The notes: generated by a model not told the origin, from the sequence alone. Positions 1 through 7,261 are shown, numbered from the stretch's first letter. The stretch: DNA of 64,000 nt from Gammaproteobacteria bacterium (GCA_018820925.1 JAHJNJ010000023.1:1-64000), one strand, 5' to 3'. A program made the numbers and translations.

Positions 1-2
1 GA

Positions 3-233
3 CAATTGGGCGATGCGCTTGCGGCTACGTTTCAGCGCCGTAAAACATTGCTACTGGAAGAAATGCCGCTCGGCCAGAGCGATGAGTTTGCGCACGATGC
101 GACCAAGCAAGCACAGTGGAACGCATTCCTTGGAAAAAACCGGCTTGATGCGCCGACGCTACATGAAGTGGTTGCTGAGGTTCGCAGTTTTGCCACAGAG
201 CCTTTCAAGTTGGCTCGGCAAAGGAAAGCGTGA
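3..233 (+). CDS. C-terminal end of AbiEii-like nucleotidyltransferase (partial, starts before the window)
   Basis: An open frame enters from the left edge and gives about 76 residues before the stop. The pattern AATFQRR, then a PLG...DEFA segment, KQAQWNAFL and a final EVVAEVRSF is what I recall from the C-terminus of AbiEii/AbiGii-type nucleotidyltransferases, the toxin half of type IV toxin-antitoxin or abortive-infection pairs. The catalytic N-terminus lies outside the window, so activity cannot be judged. The TTG at 6-8 is an internal Leu codon, not a start. It fits the defence-like genes that follow. The family call rests on pattern memory only. Confidence 0.6.
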   Translation, partial: QLGDALAATFQRRKTLLLEEMPLGQSDEFAHDATKQAQWNAFLGKNRLDAPTLHEVVAEVRSFATEPFKLARQRKA

Positions 234-526
234 CCCGGCGGGATTGATGGTAGATCGACTGCGCTACAAATCTAGACCTGACCCTCGCGGTTTTGTCCAA
301 GCCTGTAAATACGGGGCATATGAAGCAGAGGGACTTGATCGGTAGGCGGCATGGAAACAATGCGAGCCAGGCCCCTTTGATGATGCGTGGCCCCTTTGAT
401 GATGCGGTTAATCAATGTGGAAGCATCACGAACGGTTATCTGGGAGAATGTGAGGTAACCTCTTGGGCGGCGAGCTTAGCTTGAGCCATTGAACACCACT
501 TGGAGGAGCGAAGAATTCGTCTCACC
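234..526. other. intergenic gap with a 19-bp tandem duplication
   Basis: No convincing gene is present between the AbiEii-like end and the sce7726-like gene. The one visible structure is a tandem repeat of two 19-bp units (370-388 and 389-407, GGCCCCTTTGATGATGCG plus one base) that differ only at the last base. Short open frames here have no recognisable protein character. Confidence 0.5.
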
Positions 527-1159
527 ATGCAAAAACTAACAGACAAAGAAATCAGACTTGCGCTCCTAGTCAATCTAGGTCGAAGAGCTAATCCACCGCG
601 TGCAACTTTGGAGGAGGTTCACGTGTGCAACGGCAATGCAATTGCAGATGTTGTTGCGGTGTACAAAACAATGCATTGCTATGAAATTAAAGGTGAAACC
701 GACTCAATAAACCGGATCGTCCGTCAATCTCAGTTTTATGACCAAGCCTTCCCTCGCATATCACTGGTCACGACTGAAAATCACTTAAGAAGGGCCGAGA
801 CCATTGCGCCAAAGCATTGGGGGATCGTGCTAGCTAATTCTTCCCACAACGGTTCTGTGATCTTCAGGCATGTGCGTGGTGCTACACGAAATCCGTTGTA
901 TCTCCCTGAGATTGCGTTGCTGAGCTTATGGCGTTCAGAATTGATCAAATTCCCTAGCGCCACCAATGCATCTTTAGAAAAAATGAATAAGCAAAAGATT
1001 GCGGCACTCATCGCTTCGAGCGCCCCAACAAGCGTAATCAATGAGAGTGTGGGGCGGGCACTTGCAACACGCAACACAAGCAATACTACGCCGGGTAATC
1101 CTTTGCCATGTACGCAATATGAGCGCAGATTGTTGGCTTCAGAATCGTTGAAGGCGTAA
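527..1159 (+). CDS. sce7726 family protein (putative nuclease-like)
   Basis: The 210-residue product opens with QKLTDKEIRLALL, typical of sce7726 family proteins. It then shows a D-x(n)-E-x-K pattern (IADVVAV...YEIKGETDS) that looks like a PD-(D/E)XK nuclease core, with the acidic residue before beta-strand 2 and the ExK pair in it. Biochemical function is not established for this family as far as I know. I prefer the ATG at 527 because the family's usual start aligns there; an in-frame TTG at 500 would add nine residues, and the GGAGGAG at 502-508 lies rather far upstream of 527. It converges on the beta-family gene and overlaps its 3' end by 74 bp, so the two share terminator DNA. Likely part of a mobile defence-type cassette with the next three genes. 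Confidence 0.75.
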   Translation: MQKLTDKEIRLALLVNLGRRANPPRATLEEVHVCNGNAIADVVAVYKTMHCYEIKGETDSINRIVRQSQFYDQAFPRISLVTTENHLRRAETIAPKHWGIVLANSSHNGSVIFRHVRGATRNPLYLPEIALLSLWRSELIKFPSATNASLEKMNKQKIAALIASSAPTSVINESVGRALATRNTSNTTPGNPLPCTQYERRLLASESLKA

Positions 1160-2162
1160 CGTTTTTCTCGCGATCACCATCCGCTCGCTGTTGAATGAAT
1201 TTGTCTCCCCACGAGTAAGTTGCCTCTCGGTAGAAACTTTTATTCACGATCTCCTCACAAATATCATCGTATTGACCGTACCCATTGGTCTTTATGCGCC
1301 CCCCTCTGGCAATGTAGTGGTAATTCTCAAATGCATAAAACACCTTTGGAGCCGTTACGCTGAGCATCAACTCTGGTGCAATCGTAAGCTCGGAGTACGT
1401 CGGGCTCACGATGGTGTAGTCGCCCAGTGTCAGGGGTATGGCTCCAACCATTGCCTGCGCGGCATGGAAAATCTCGAGTTCGGCCCTGGCTATAACCGAC
1501 TCATCACTTGGCCTAGCAATCTCCGTGATTGTGGCGGGTATGGAGGAACCAACGACAATGTACTTTTCAACCTCAATAGCCTCATTTGTTGCTAAGACAA
1601 AATTTGCAACATCCGTCGCGAGCTTCATTCGATTGCTTGTCAAGCAGACTCGGCAATCAAATACGAAGATCCAGTTGGAAAATAATTCCGCCCCTGCTGC
1701 AATCAGCTCGTTCAACTCACCTTCGATCAAATCAAAGGAGGCGAACTCATCGGGCTGAAACCGCACCACCACTGTGTCAGAGATTATTTCACCAGCAGCC
1801 TTCGCATCAAAAATCGCCTGATTATGATCTGCGGCGCGATCCAACCCCAGTACGGGAACGTATTCAAAATCTTCGAATGCTTCAATAACAACTCTGCAAT
1901 TTGGCGACCCACCTTTCGCGATTGCGTCCGGGATGTCAAATGAATCGATGAAGATATAAGGGAACGCAGTTAGGTACTTCTCCGCTTTTTTGCAGCAGGA
2001 ATCTACCGATTTCTCAAAATCGGCCCTAGTCATCCCGTTTTTTCTTGGTAAATCAAAAAAAGGGGTTATTTCAGCCTTCAACTTTGAGCTAAGTACAGAG
2101 AGGCCGGCCACCTCGTTGGCCTTAAATTTAAAGAACGGCGTGTAGTTATGCTTGATGGCCAT
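1086..2162 (-). CDS. beta family protein (T4 beta-type, possible defence component)
   Basis: This 358-residue protein begins with NYTPFFKFKANEV, a conserved opening of the 'beta family protein' group (PF14350-like, originally named from a phage T4 protein). It also has the FIDSFDI, PVLGLDR and VVRFQPDEF blocks that suggest an alpha/beta barrel-like repeat. No catalytic motif is obvious and no enzymatic role is known to me. Its start overlaps the end of the ImmA/IrrE gene by 17 bp, indicating one transcript and translational coupling. It is tail-to-tail with the sce7726 gene. From memory, these families are often neighbours in genomes; that is not checked here. Confidence 0.7.
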   Translation of the reverse strand: MAIKHNYTPFFKFKANEVAGLSVLSSKLKAEITPFFDLPRKNGMTRADFEKSVDSCCKKAEKYLTAFPYIFIDSFDIPDAIAKGGSPNCRVVIEAFEDFEYVPVLGLDRAADHNQAIFDAKAAGEIISDTVVVRFQPDEFASFDLIEGELNELIAAGAELFSNWIFVFDCRVCLTSNRMKLATDVANFVLATNEAIEVEKYIVVGSSIPATITEIARPSDESVIARAELEIFHAAQAMVGAIPLTLGDYTIVSPTYSELTIAPELMLSVTAPKVFYAFENYHYIARGGRIKTNGYGQYDDICEEIVNKSFYREATYSWGDKFIQQRADGDREKNVTPSTILKPTICAHIAYMAKDYPA

Positions 2163-3006
2163 TCAAAATCTCCCTGACGTTGTATTTGTTAATAATCTCG
2201 GAGAACAAATCGTATCGCCCCAGTTCCCTCTGCAGGCGTCCTGCAACACATTGAGAGGGAATGCCTAGTCGCTCCGCAAAGCTAACGATATCGTCTGCTG
2301 AATTGGTATATCGAGCTGGGCAACTGCGCCACTCGTTTCTCGGAATCAAGCTATCCAACGCTAGGCGATCGGCTTGCTGCTCTATAAGACTCTCGGAAAC
2401 GGCATCAAAATCATCCAGTATTGGCTTATCCAACTGGTCAGCGTGCAGCACGACGTGCGCGAGCTCATGCATCAAAGTAAACCAGAAATGATCTAGGCGG
2501 GCATATCTCAGACTCAGCGCAATAACTATTTGTCCAGACGAAAGAGAAAACACGGCACCGTCTAACTTCATTGAGGGAATTGAATCTACCCAAAGGAAAA
2601 CGATGCCGTGAAATGCTAAGTACGGACCGATTTGCGTCAGATTTGCCGGGTTCTGAAATCGCCTAGGCAATTCGGCGAGGATGGACTTCTCTAAGCCCTG
2701 AAAGACTGGGGTGGAATTAGCTGCTACGTACCACCCAGCCGTTTGACGAACCGCAGACAACCAAAGGTTGGACAGTACTTCTGAGGCATCATCGCGTTTT
2801 CGGTACAGCGCCGCTGCAGCATCGCCGCCGCGGTATATAAAACTCATCAACTCCGGGAGGCGCTCTTCACCAGTGCTTTGATACTGCTTAGGTGCCGCAG
2901 ACAAGATTGCCTCAGCTTTTAGGAACGCGTCGTAATACTTACGCGCTTCAACCGCTGAAGAGGCAGGGCACGGAAAATCTTCTTCAAGTGTAGTAAGGAT
3001 TTGCAT
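2146..3006 (-). CDS. ImmA/IrrE family metallo-endopeptidase
   Basis: The 286-residue product has the zinc-protease motif HELAH at about residues 180-184, preceded by hydrophobic FWFTLM. A downstream acidic partner (IEQQADRLALDSLIP) supplies the expected third zinc ligand. It is therefore an ImmA/IrrE-type peptidase, a family that cleaves repressors or antitoxins in mobile elements and in the Deinococcus damage response. No N-terminal helix-turn-helix is visible, so it is not the fused Xre-ImmA form; the first 100 residues are of unknown fold. It sits 4 bp after the GNAT-like gene and overlaps the beta-family start, so the three are one operon. The substrate is unknown; the partner proteins are the natural candidates. 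Confidence 0.82.
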   Translation of the reverse strand: MQILTTLEEDFPCPASSAVEARKYYDAFLKAEAILSAAPKQYQSTGEERLPELMSFIYRGGDAAAALYRKRDDASEVLSNLWLSAVRQTAGWYVAANSTPVFQGLEKSILAELPRRFQNPANLTQIGPYLAFHGIVFLWVDSIPSMKLDGAVFSLSSGQIVIALSLRYARLDHFWFTLMHELAHVVLHADQLDKPILDDFDAVSESLIEQQADRLALDSLIPRNEWRSCPARYTNSADDIVSFAERLGIPSQCVAGRLQRELGRYDLFSEIINKYNVREILNGHQA

Positions 3007-3010
3007 TGAA

Positions 3011-3688
3011 TTATCCTTTCGCTTGCGATTCAGTGGCTACCCACTCGAAGAACTTCAACTCCCCTTTGTCATATTGGGGGAAAGCCTTCATACCAATCTT
3101 TTCATAGAACTGCACAGCCTTGGGAAGTGAGTGCAGCGAAAATCCTGGCTGGAGCTTCAAGTCATCTTTTGCATAGCTAATGACGCGCGCCAGAAGCTTC
3201 GGACCTACGCCCTTAAAAACGCGCTCAGCTAATACATTTTCGCGATTCCAAGGGGCGGCAGCAATATATTCAACATAGAAAATATCTCCTGCACCGACGA
3301 CACTAGCTTTCGGGTGATAGACGAGACAAGCTGCCTGGGGGTAATTTTCCGCAATCAGAAAAAACCACTTGTAGCAGTCACCACGATAGTGCAAGGTCTT
3401 CTCGAGCCAGCGCCAATGATTGTCTTCGAGTTGCGCCGACTCCAGAATCGGAGCGATATCTACGCCTTGAGCTTCAAGCTTTCGGATATGACGCAGGAGC
3501 GCAACATTGAATGCGCCCCATGTGCGATCACATAAATTTGCGATCAAGAGATCCCACCCCAAGTGAATCGTGTAATCAACTGCACCTGCCCGCCCGGCTA
3601 GCGTACCCTGCGAAATGATCCCGATTGGGCTGATTATCGGTGGTGCTGCGTCTAGCGCTCGCCGAATGTCGTCGATTGTGTAAGTCAA
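3011..3688 (-). CDS. GNAT-like acetyltransferase domain protein
   Basis: A 225-residue protein, first gene of the minus-strand module. The C-terminal third (GPKLLARVISYAKDD, then SLHSLPKAVQFYEKIGM) matches the end of a GNAT fold, where the acetyl-CoA-binding helix is followed by an FYEKxGF-type strand. The usual Q/RxxGxG/A acetyl-CoA loop is weak (KGVGPKL), so catalysis is uncertain. The N-terminal half has no recognised domain. It leads the operon with the ImmA/IrrE gene 4 bp downstream. Some toxin-antitoxin and defence systems pair a GNAT with a protease or DNA-binding partner, so a toxin, sensor or modifying role is possible; this is inference. Confidence 0.6.
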   Translation of the reverse strand: MTYTIDDIRRALDAAPPIISPIGIISQGTLAGRAGAVDYTIHLGWDLLIANLCDRTWGAFNVALLRHIRKLEAQGVDIAPILESAQLEDNHWRWLEKTLHYRGDCYKWFFLIAENYPQAACLVYHPKASVVGAGDIFYVEYIAAAPWNRENVLAERVFKGVGPKLLARVISYAKDDLKLQPGFSLHSLPKAVQFYEKIGMKAFPQYDKGELKFFEWVATESQAKG

Positions 3689-3987
3689 GTCTTCTCCTCG
3701 GTCTTACGCAACAGGGTCGTATAAACCACGATCCTACCTGAACAATAGTGAACAATAGGGGACCACGGGTTACTTGGCCTGTGCAATGAATGTTCGGTGT
3801 GTCTCGCAATCAAGTGCGTCCCCTTCGTAGAACAAGTGTGCCGCTGGCGATGCTTCCCGATGGTGCGGGAATCTATCCTTGCAATTAAACGGGTCAGCAT
3901 CGAAATTAAGTCTGAACTACCTTGTAATTCCAGCTATGAATAATATTGCGAAGCTGAGCCCATAAAACTGGTTGGGCTGGTTAAACC
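3689..3987. other. cassette boundary region carrying repeat copy A
   Basis: This gap between the GNAT-like gene and the small membrane-protein gene has no supported gene. It contains direct-repeat copy A (3775-3882), two adjacent GAACAATAG repeats near 3740-3757, and a GTTGGGC at 3971-3977. Read on the minus strand the last is GCCCAAC, which fits the RYYYAAC pattern of an integron attC R'' box 10 bp after the gene's stop. A matching GTTRRRY partner at attC distance was not found. Confidence 0.35.
3775..3882. repeat. 108-bp direct repeat, copy A
   Basis: This block aligns without gaps to copy B at 4819-4926; by hand I count about 13 mismatches in 108 (roughly 88% identity). Both contain GCAATCAAGTGC, GAACAAGTGTG and CTGGCGATGCTTCCCGA. 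Each also has a short hairpin with TCCCG and CGGGA arms around a 6-base loop that differs between copies. The two copies exactly bracket a two-gene cassette. The translated frames of the two copies differ mostly by replacements, which argues against a conserved coding sequence. Confidence 0.8.
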
Positions 3988-4455
3988 TCACTGCTTCTCC
4001 GCGATCCAGGCACCTGCGATGCGTGAGGCAAACGTGATCACGAAAAGAATGAGCACTGTAAAGAATGGGACCCACATGCCCTTGAACATTGTGGCAAGCA
4101 GAGCGAATGGCACGACGGCACCGCCGAAAAAGAGGACGCCAATGATGACTGCCCAGAGCCCCCATAGTGCATAGGTGAGAATGAAGCCCAGGAGCCAAGT
4201 GACGAGACCGAAGACAAAAGACGAAAGGAAGATGACGGTGCCTGTGAAGCCACGAAGCCTTCTAAATAAGGACAAAGGCAAAAGAACCAGAAGGTCTAGT
4301 GCGAGTAGCACCCACCCAATAACAAATAGCGGTTGTAGAAGGTGCTCGGCAGCCCACGCACTACCACGTATAAAAAGAAACGGCATGCACAGGAGTGCAA
4401 GGAAAAAGACGATGCCTAGCGCAGTTGTGCTGAGCTGTTTAAGTTTTTCAGTCAT
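3988..4455 (-). CDS. small integral membrane protein, unknown family
   Basis: The 155-residue product is almost entirely hydrophobic, with four likely membrane spans separated by short charged loops (after residues about 33, 58, 90 and 118). The first span is preceded by MTEKLKQLSTT, giving a normal cytoplasmic N-terminus. I recognise no family. Its ATG overlaps the stop of the upstream DUF6804-like gene by 4 bp (ATGA), so the pair is translationally coupled. The pair is framed by the 108-bp direct repeats and probably moved as a unit. Confidence 0.7.
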   Translation of the reverse strand: MTEKLKQLSTTALGIVFFLALLCMPFLFIRGSAWAAEHLLQPLFVIGWVLLALDLLVLLPLSLFRRLRGFTGTVIFLSSFVFGLVTWLLGFILTYALWGLWAVIIGVLFFGGAVVPFALLATMFKGMWVPFFTVLILFVITFASRIAGAWIAEKQ

Positions 4456-4778
4456 ATCGACTTACCTCTCAAAACAAAAACTGTTGCGATTAACAGACCA
4501 ATTGTTGCGAAGTTAACGACCGACCAAATTTCACGATTCAGGTGAATCCGAACGATTGGGTTATAAACAACAGCGGTAATGGCCAGAGCCCACACCCAAC
4601 CTGCCTGCTTCAGCTCATGAGCTTTTATGGCTAGAAATACAAAAATGCCGCAGAGCACGATGCGTAAAAAGATGTAGTAGTCATACGGATTCGTTGGGAC
4701 TAGCGCCCAAGCGAGCAGCGCGACCCCAACGATTTGCGGGATTGGCAGGCTTTTCTTCAACCACTGAACATCAGTCAT
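4452..4778 (-). CDS. DUF6804-like small membrane protein
   Basis: With the ATG at 4778 the product has 108 residues. It contains a PYDYYIFLRIVLCG span, the loop IKAHELKQAGWVWAL and a NPIVRIHLNREIW segment before a last helix. This order resembles the DUF6804 family of small three-to-four-span membrane proteins of unknown function. The frame stays open upstream to 4853, but those 25 codons run into repeat copy B and look non-native, so the later ATG is preferred. It is first in a two-gene unit overlapping the next gene by 4 bp. Confidence 0.65.
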   Translation of the reverse strand: MTDVQWLKKSLPIPQIVGVALLAWALVPTNPYDYYIFLRIVLCGIFVFLAIKAHELKQAGWVWALAITAVVYNPIVRIHLNREIWSVVNFATIGLLIATVFVLRGKSI

Positions 4779-4818
4779 ATAGAGGCCCAGAACAATTTGG
4801 GGCAACCCACAATTGATC

Positions 4819-4926
4819 TGGTCTGTGTAAAGAATGTTCGGTGAGACTCGCAATCAAGTGCTACCCCTTTGTCGAACAAGTGTGCTGCTGGCGATGCTTC
4901 CCGACTGTGCGGGAATCTATTCTTGC
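4819..4926. repeat. 108-bp direct repeat, copy B
   Basis: Second copy of the block at 3775-3882, in the same orientation and exactly the same length. It lies just upstream of the DUF6804-like start and may carry that cassette's promoter or recombination site. The TGTTCG / CGAACA pair near its left and centre is an imperfect inverted repeat in both copies. Confidence 0.8.
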
Positions 4927-4940
4927 GCCAGCTCCTATCT

Positions 4941-4999
4941 CACCCGCAAGGGGTACGCCGGCGGGTACCCGGCGGCTTTGCCGCCACCCTTCCGCAGTG
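4941..4999. repeat. 59-bp hairpin repeat, copy 1
   Basis: Begins CACCCGCAAGGGGTACGCC and ends CCACCCTTCCGCAGTG. The centre folds as GGCGGC-TTT-GCCGCC. Near-identical to the copy at 5058-5116. Confidence 0.75.
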
Positions 5000-5057
5000 G
5001 GGGAGTCCGCTGTGAGCCTTGCACCGTGCGTGCGGTGCGATGTGCGTGGGGCGGATT

Positions 5058-5116
5058 CACCCGCAAGGGGTACGCCGGTGGGTGCCCGGCGGCTGCGCCG
5101 CCACCCTTCCGCAGTG
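5058..5116. repeat. 59-bp hairpin repeat, copy 2
   Basis: Same start, same end and same length as copy 1. The central stem is kept (GGCGGC ... GCCGCC) while the loop changes from TTT to TGC, so structure is conserved over loop sequence. Confidence 0.75.
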
Positions 5117-5256
5117 CAAGTGGGACGAACTGTATGGGTATGGGGCGGGTTATGTCAATTGTACTGAAGGGGGTATCGTCGTTATGTTTCTGCCCCTTCT
5201 TGGGGAAACACCGATTAAGTCCTCCGATCATGGTTCGACAAGGCCTTTAGTCCTGC

Positions 5257-5312
5257 ACCCGCAAGGGGTAGGCCAACGGGGCTGACGGCAGCGCCGTTAC
5301 CCGTTCGCACTG
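5257..5312. repeat. hairpin repeat, divergent copy 3
   Basis: Shares CACCCGCAAGGGGTA with copies 1 and 2, then diverges but still folds (GGCAGCGCC flanked by AACGG...CCGTT). A fourth, truncated copy of 20 bp is at 6421-6440. Confidence 0.6.
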
Positions 5313-5405
5313 CCCACGCGGTTGAAGCGTTGATGAGGGGTTACAGCGTGGGCACAAAGATCGTGCCCACCCTACCTGGCTGGAAACCGCAATTAATGGA
5401 TTTGC

Positions 5406-5468
5406 AGGTGCGAATTGATTCGCACGCTAAATGAGTAATGAGTTATGTGCGAATGAATTCGCACCTAC
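5406..5468. repeat. REP-like palindrome pair (GTGCGAAT...ATTCGCAC family)
   Basis: Two 20-bp palindromes, AGGTGCGAATTGATTCGCAC and GTGCGAATGAATTCGCACCT, face each other across about 22 bp. The arms are complementary except for one base. The same unit recurs at 7688-7776, 39838-39898 and 40405-40426, the last two flanking the RAYT gene. Confidence 0.8.
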
Positions 5469-5502
5469 ATTGATGGAGCAAGTTTGTGGGTCTTCAAGGT
5501 AA

Positions 5503-6429
5503 TCACGATGCTTCATCAAGAATCGTTCCGTCATCAATGTCGTAGCTCTTCAGCTTGCGCCACAGCGAAACGCGGCTGATCCCCAGCATTTGCGCGGCAA
5601 CGGTCTGGTTGCCGCCCGCCTCGTTGAGCACCCAGCGGATATAGGCTTTTTCCTGCCCTTCGAGGGAGGGAACGCGCCCTTCTTTTTTCCTGAACAGGCG
5701 CGGGACGGATTCGCGCAGTTTCTCCGGCAAGTGCGCGACCTCGATGGAGTGGCCGGTATTGATCGCCACCCCGCGTTCGATGATGTTTTCCAGTTCGCGC
5801 ACGTTGCCGGGAAAGTCGTGGTTTTCCAGAAGAGAGATTGCTTCCGGCGAAATACTGGCGACTTCCTTCTTCATCAGCAGGGCGAACTTGTTCAGGAAAT
5901 AGTAGCTGAGCAGGGCCACATCCCCTTTGCGCTCGCACAGGGGCGGAATGTGCAGGTTCACGACGTTGAGGCGGAAGAACAAGTCCTGGCGCAACGAGCC
6001 GTCCTTGGTGAAGGCCGCAACGTCGCGGTTGGTGGCGGCGATATAGCGCGCGTCGGTCTTGACCGGCACGGTACCGCCCAGGCGCAGCACTTCGTGTTCC
6101 TGAATCACGCGCAGCAATTTAACCTGCATCGCCGGCGACATCTCGGTGATCTCGTCGAGGAATAGTGTGCCGCCCTGGGCCGATTCGATGAGTCCTTTTT
6201 TCAGCGTCAGTGCGCCGGTGAAAGCGCCCTTCTCGTGGCCGAACATTTCGTTGGACAGCAGCTCCTCGCCGAATGCGCCGCAGTTCAGCGCCAGGAAGGG
6301 GCTTTCCGCGCGGCCGCTGTTGTAGTGCAGATAGCGCGCGAACAGTTCCTTGCCCGTGCCGGATTCGCCGGTGATGAGGACGTTGCAGTCGACCATGCTG
6401 CAAGAGACCGCAGCCAAGTACACCCGCAA
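5503..6429 (-). CDS. sigma54-interacting transcriptional activator, 5'-truncated
   Basis: The readable 308 residues hold an AAA+ sigma54-interaction domain. Walker A is GESGTGKE near residue 21, the sigma54-contact loop is GAFTGA, Walker B is GGTLFLDE and there is an arginine-finger region. A Fis-type helix-turn-helix (NQTVAAQMLGISRVSLWRKL) ends the protein. Activators of this class normally carry 120-200 residues of receiver, PAS or GAF sensor before Walker A; here only about 20 remain. The frame's 5' end falls in a copy of the CACCCGCAAGG repeat at 6421-6440, so the sensor half was lost in a rearrangement there. Possible starts are TTG 6429, GTG 6423 or ATG 6396. It may be a constitutive remnant or a dead gene. 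Confidence 0.75.
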   Translation of the reverse strand: MRVYLAAVSCSMVDCNVLITGESGTGKELFARYLHYNSGRAESPFLALNCGAFGEELLSNEMFGHEKGAFTGALTLKKGLIESAQGGTLFLDEITEMSPAMQVKLLRVIQEHEVLRLGGTVPVKTDARYIAATNRDVAAFTKDGSLRQDLFFRLNVVNLHIPPLCERKGDVALLSYYFLNKFALLMKKEVASISPEAISLLENHDFPGNVRELENIIERGVAINTGHSIEVAHLPEKLRESVPRLFRKKEGRVPSLEGQEKAYIRWVLNEAGGNQTVAAQMLGISRVSLWRKLKSYDIDDGTILDEAS

Positions 6430-6440
6430 GGGGTACGCCG
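6421..6440. repeat. truncated hairpin repeat, copy 4
   Basis: CACCCGCAAGGGGTACGCCG matches the first 20 bp of the repeats at 4941 and 5058. It marks the breakpoint of the sigma54 activator gene. Confidence 0.7.
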
Positions 6441-6614
6441 TGGTTGTAAGGGGCTGATAACAAAGTCAGGCAATCCGCAACCAGCCAAAGGCTGGACGGA
6501 ATTGACACAGCCCCAACAGCACACGCAGGCTGGTTATCCCGCTTGCGGGGGGGAGGTTAGGATGGGGGCAGAGTTCTGGATCAGCACAGTGTCTACCCCC
6601 ACCCTGGCCCTCCC
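6441..6614. other. short gene-free junction before the integrase remnant
   Basis: No gene is seen. It contains a GCCCCAACAGC segment and, about 50 bp on, GGTTAGGATGG, which loosely recall integron core sites. A GGGGGCAGAG ... CCCCCACCC purine/pyrimidine patch sits right at the point where the integrase coding sequence resumes. Confidence 0.3.
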
Positions 6615-6758
6615 TTTGCCACGCATTTGCTGGAAGGTGGCTACGATATTCGCACAGTGCAGGAGTTGCTCGGCCATTCCGATGTGTCCACAACAATGAT
6701 TTACGCCCATGTGCTTATCAAAGGCGGACGGGGTGTGGTGAGTCCGTTGGACAGGTGA
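6615..6758 (+). pseudogene. intI: C-terminal remnant of an integron-type tyrosine recombinase
   Basis: Forty-seven codons before a TGA read [20 protein letters not shown], then [14 protein letters not shown] and [11 protein letters not shown]. This is the end of the integron integrase (IntI) family: it has the catalytic LLGH histidine, the IY tyrosine nucleophile and the typical GGxGVxSPLD tail. Everything before FATH is gone, including the catalytic RxxH arginine, so the gene cannot work. In an integron the cassettes lie 5' of intI and run in the opposite direction. The minus-strand genes to the left have that geometry, which supports reading 1-6.8 kb as a decayed integron or integron-derived island. 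Confidence 0.75.
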
Positions 6759-6829
6759 GGCGGCTTGTGTAATCTCGATGGGCGAATGAAGACTGTAGAA
6801 ATCTTGCTCTCAAAAACTCAGGAAAGCTT

Positions 6830-7260
6830 TCAGGATTGCCGACCAGCGATGATCTCCAGCGCCTCGGCAGCACTTGCGATTCGGATACCTTGGTATTGCC
6901 TACCGAGGCTATGCAGGTGTTTATCACCCGAGACGATCACTCCGCCTTCGCAGCCACCGCGCAAGCTAACACATGATCATCGTCAGGGTCGTTGGCAATG
7001 ACGTGCGGCACAATTTCCGGTTCGCACATATAAGCCAGTCTCCGCAATTCACGAACGATATCTAGCGGGGTTAGACCGGCTTGAGAGAGTCGCTTCGCAA
7101 ATTTCTCGCGGGAAAGTACATCCAACAATTCCGCCATCAACACGACACTGCTGCACAGGTCAAACGTTTGAGTTCTTGCGCCGCTGAGCAACTGACGCGG
7201 GGCACCGCTCGGGGAGATCACGCCTGAAATCAGCGTGTTTGTATCGAGTACGACGCGCAC
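6830..7260 (-). pseudogene. PIN-family toxin, frameshifted near the C-terminus
   Basis: The first 107 codons give a PIN-domain toxin of the 'putative toxin component, PIN family' type: VVLDTNTLISG with the first acidic residue, an internal MAELLDVLSR with the second, and DPDDDHVLACA. After AAKAE the frame hits a TGA at 6937. Shifted by one base, it continues GVIVSGDKHLHSL and runs to a TGA at 6830-6832 with the normal family ending, including the last catalytic aspartate in SGDKHL. A one-base deletion therefore breaks the gene unless it is a sequencing error. Its start lies 1 bp after the antitoxin stop. Confidence 0.75.
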
Positions 7261-7261
7261 T

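Larger units (their letters stand above)
4927..5502. other. gene-free stretch dense in palindromic repeats
   Basis: No gene is supported here. The stretch holds three copies of a hairpin element beginning CACCCGCAAGGGGTA (4941, 5058, 5257), an inverted GTGGGCAC...GTGCCCAC repeat at 5348-5375, and a paired REP-like palindrome at 5406-5468. Open frames across it are composed of translated repeats. It looks like a landing zone for small mobile palindromes. Confidence 0.6.

Noticed and set aside
3576-3900. Small minus-strand frames over repeat copy A and the start of the GNAT-like gene
   Set aside because: They overlap the GNAT-like gene out of frame or translate the repeat; no start signal or domain was seen.
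3775-4926. Canonical integron attC sites
   Set aside because: Only one RYYYAAC-like box (GCCCAAC, minus strand at 3977-3971) was found, without a GTTRRRY partner at proper distance, so attC is kept as a hypothesis and not annotated.
4834-5250. Plus-strand frames across repeat copy B and the 59-bp hairpin repeats
   Set aside because: They consist of translated repeats; the corresponding frame of repeat copy A differs mainly by amino-acid replacements and no protein family is recognisable.
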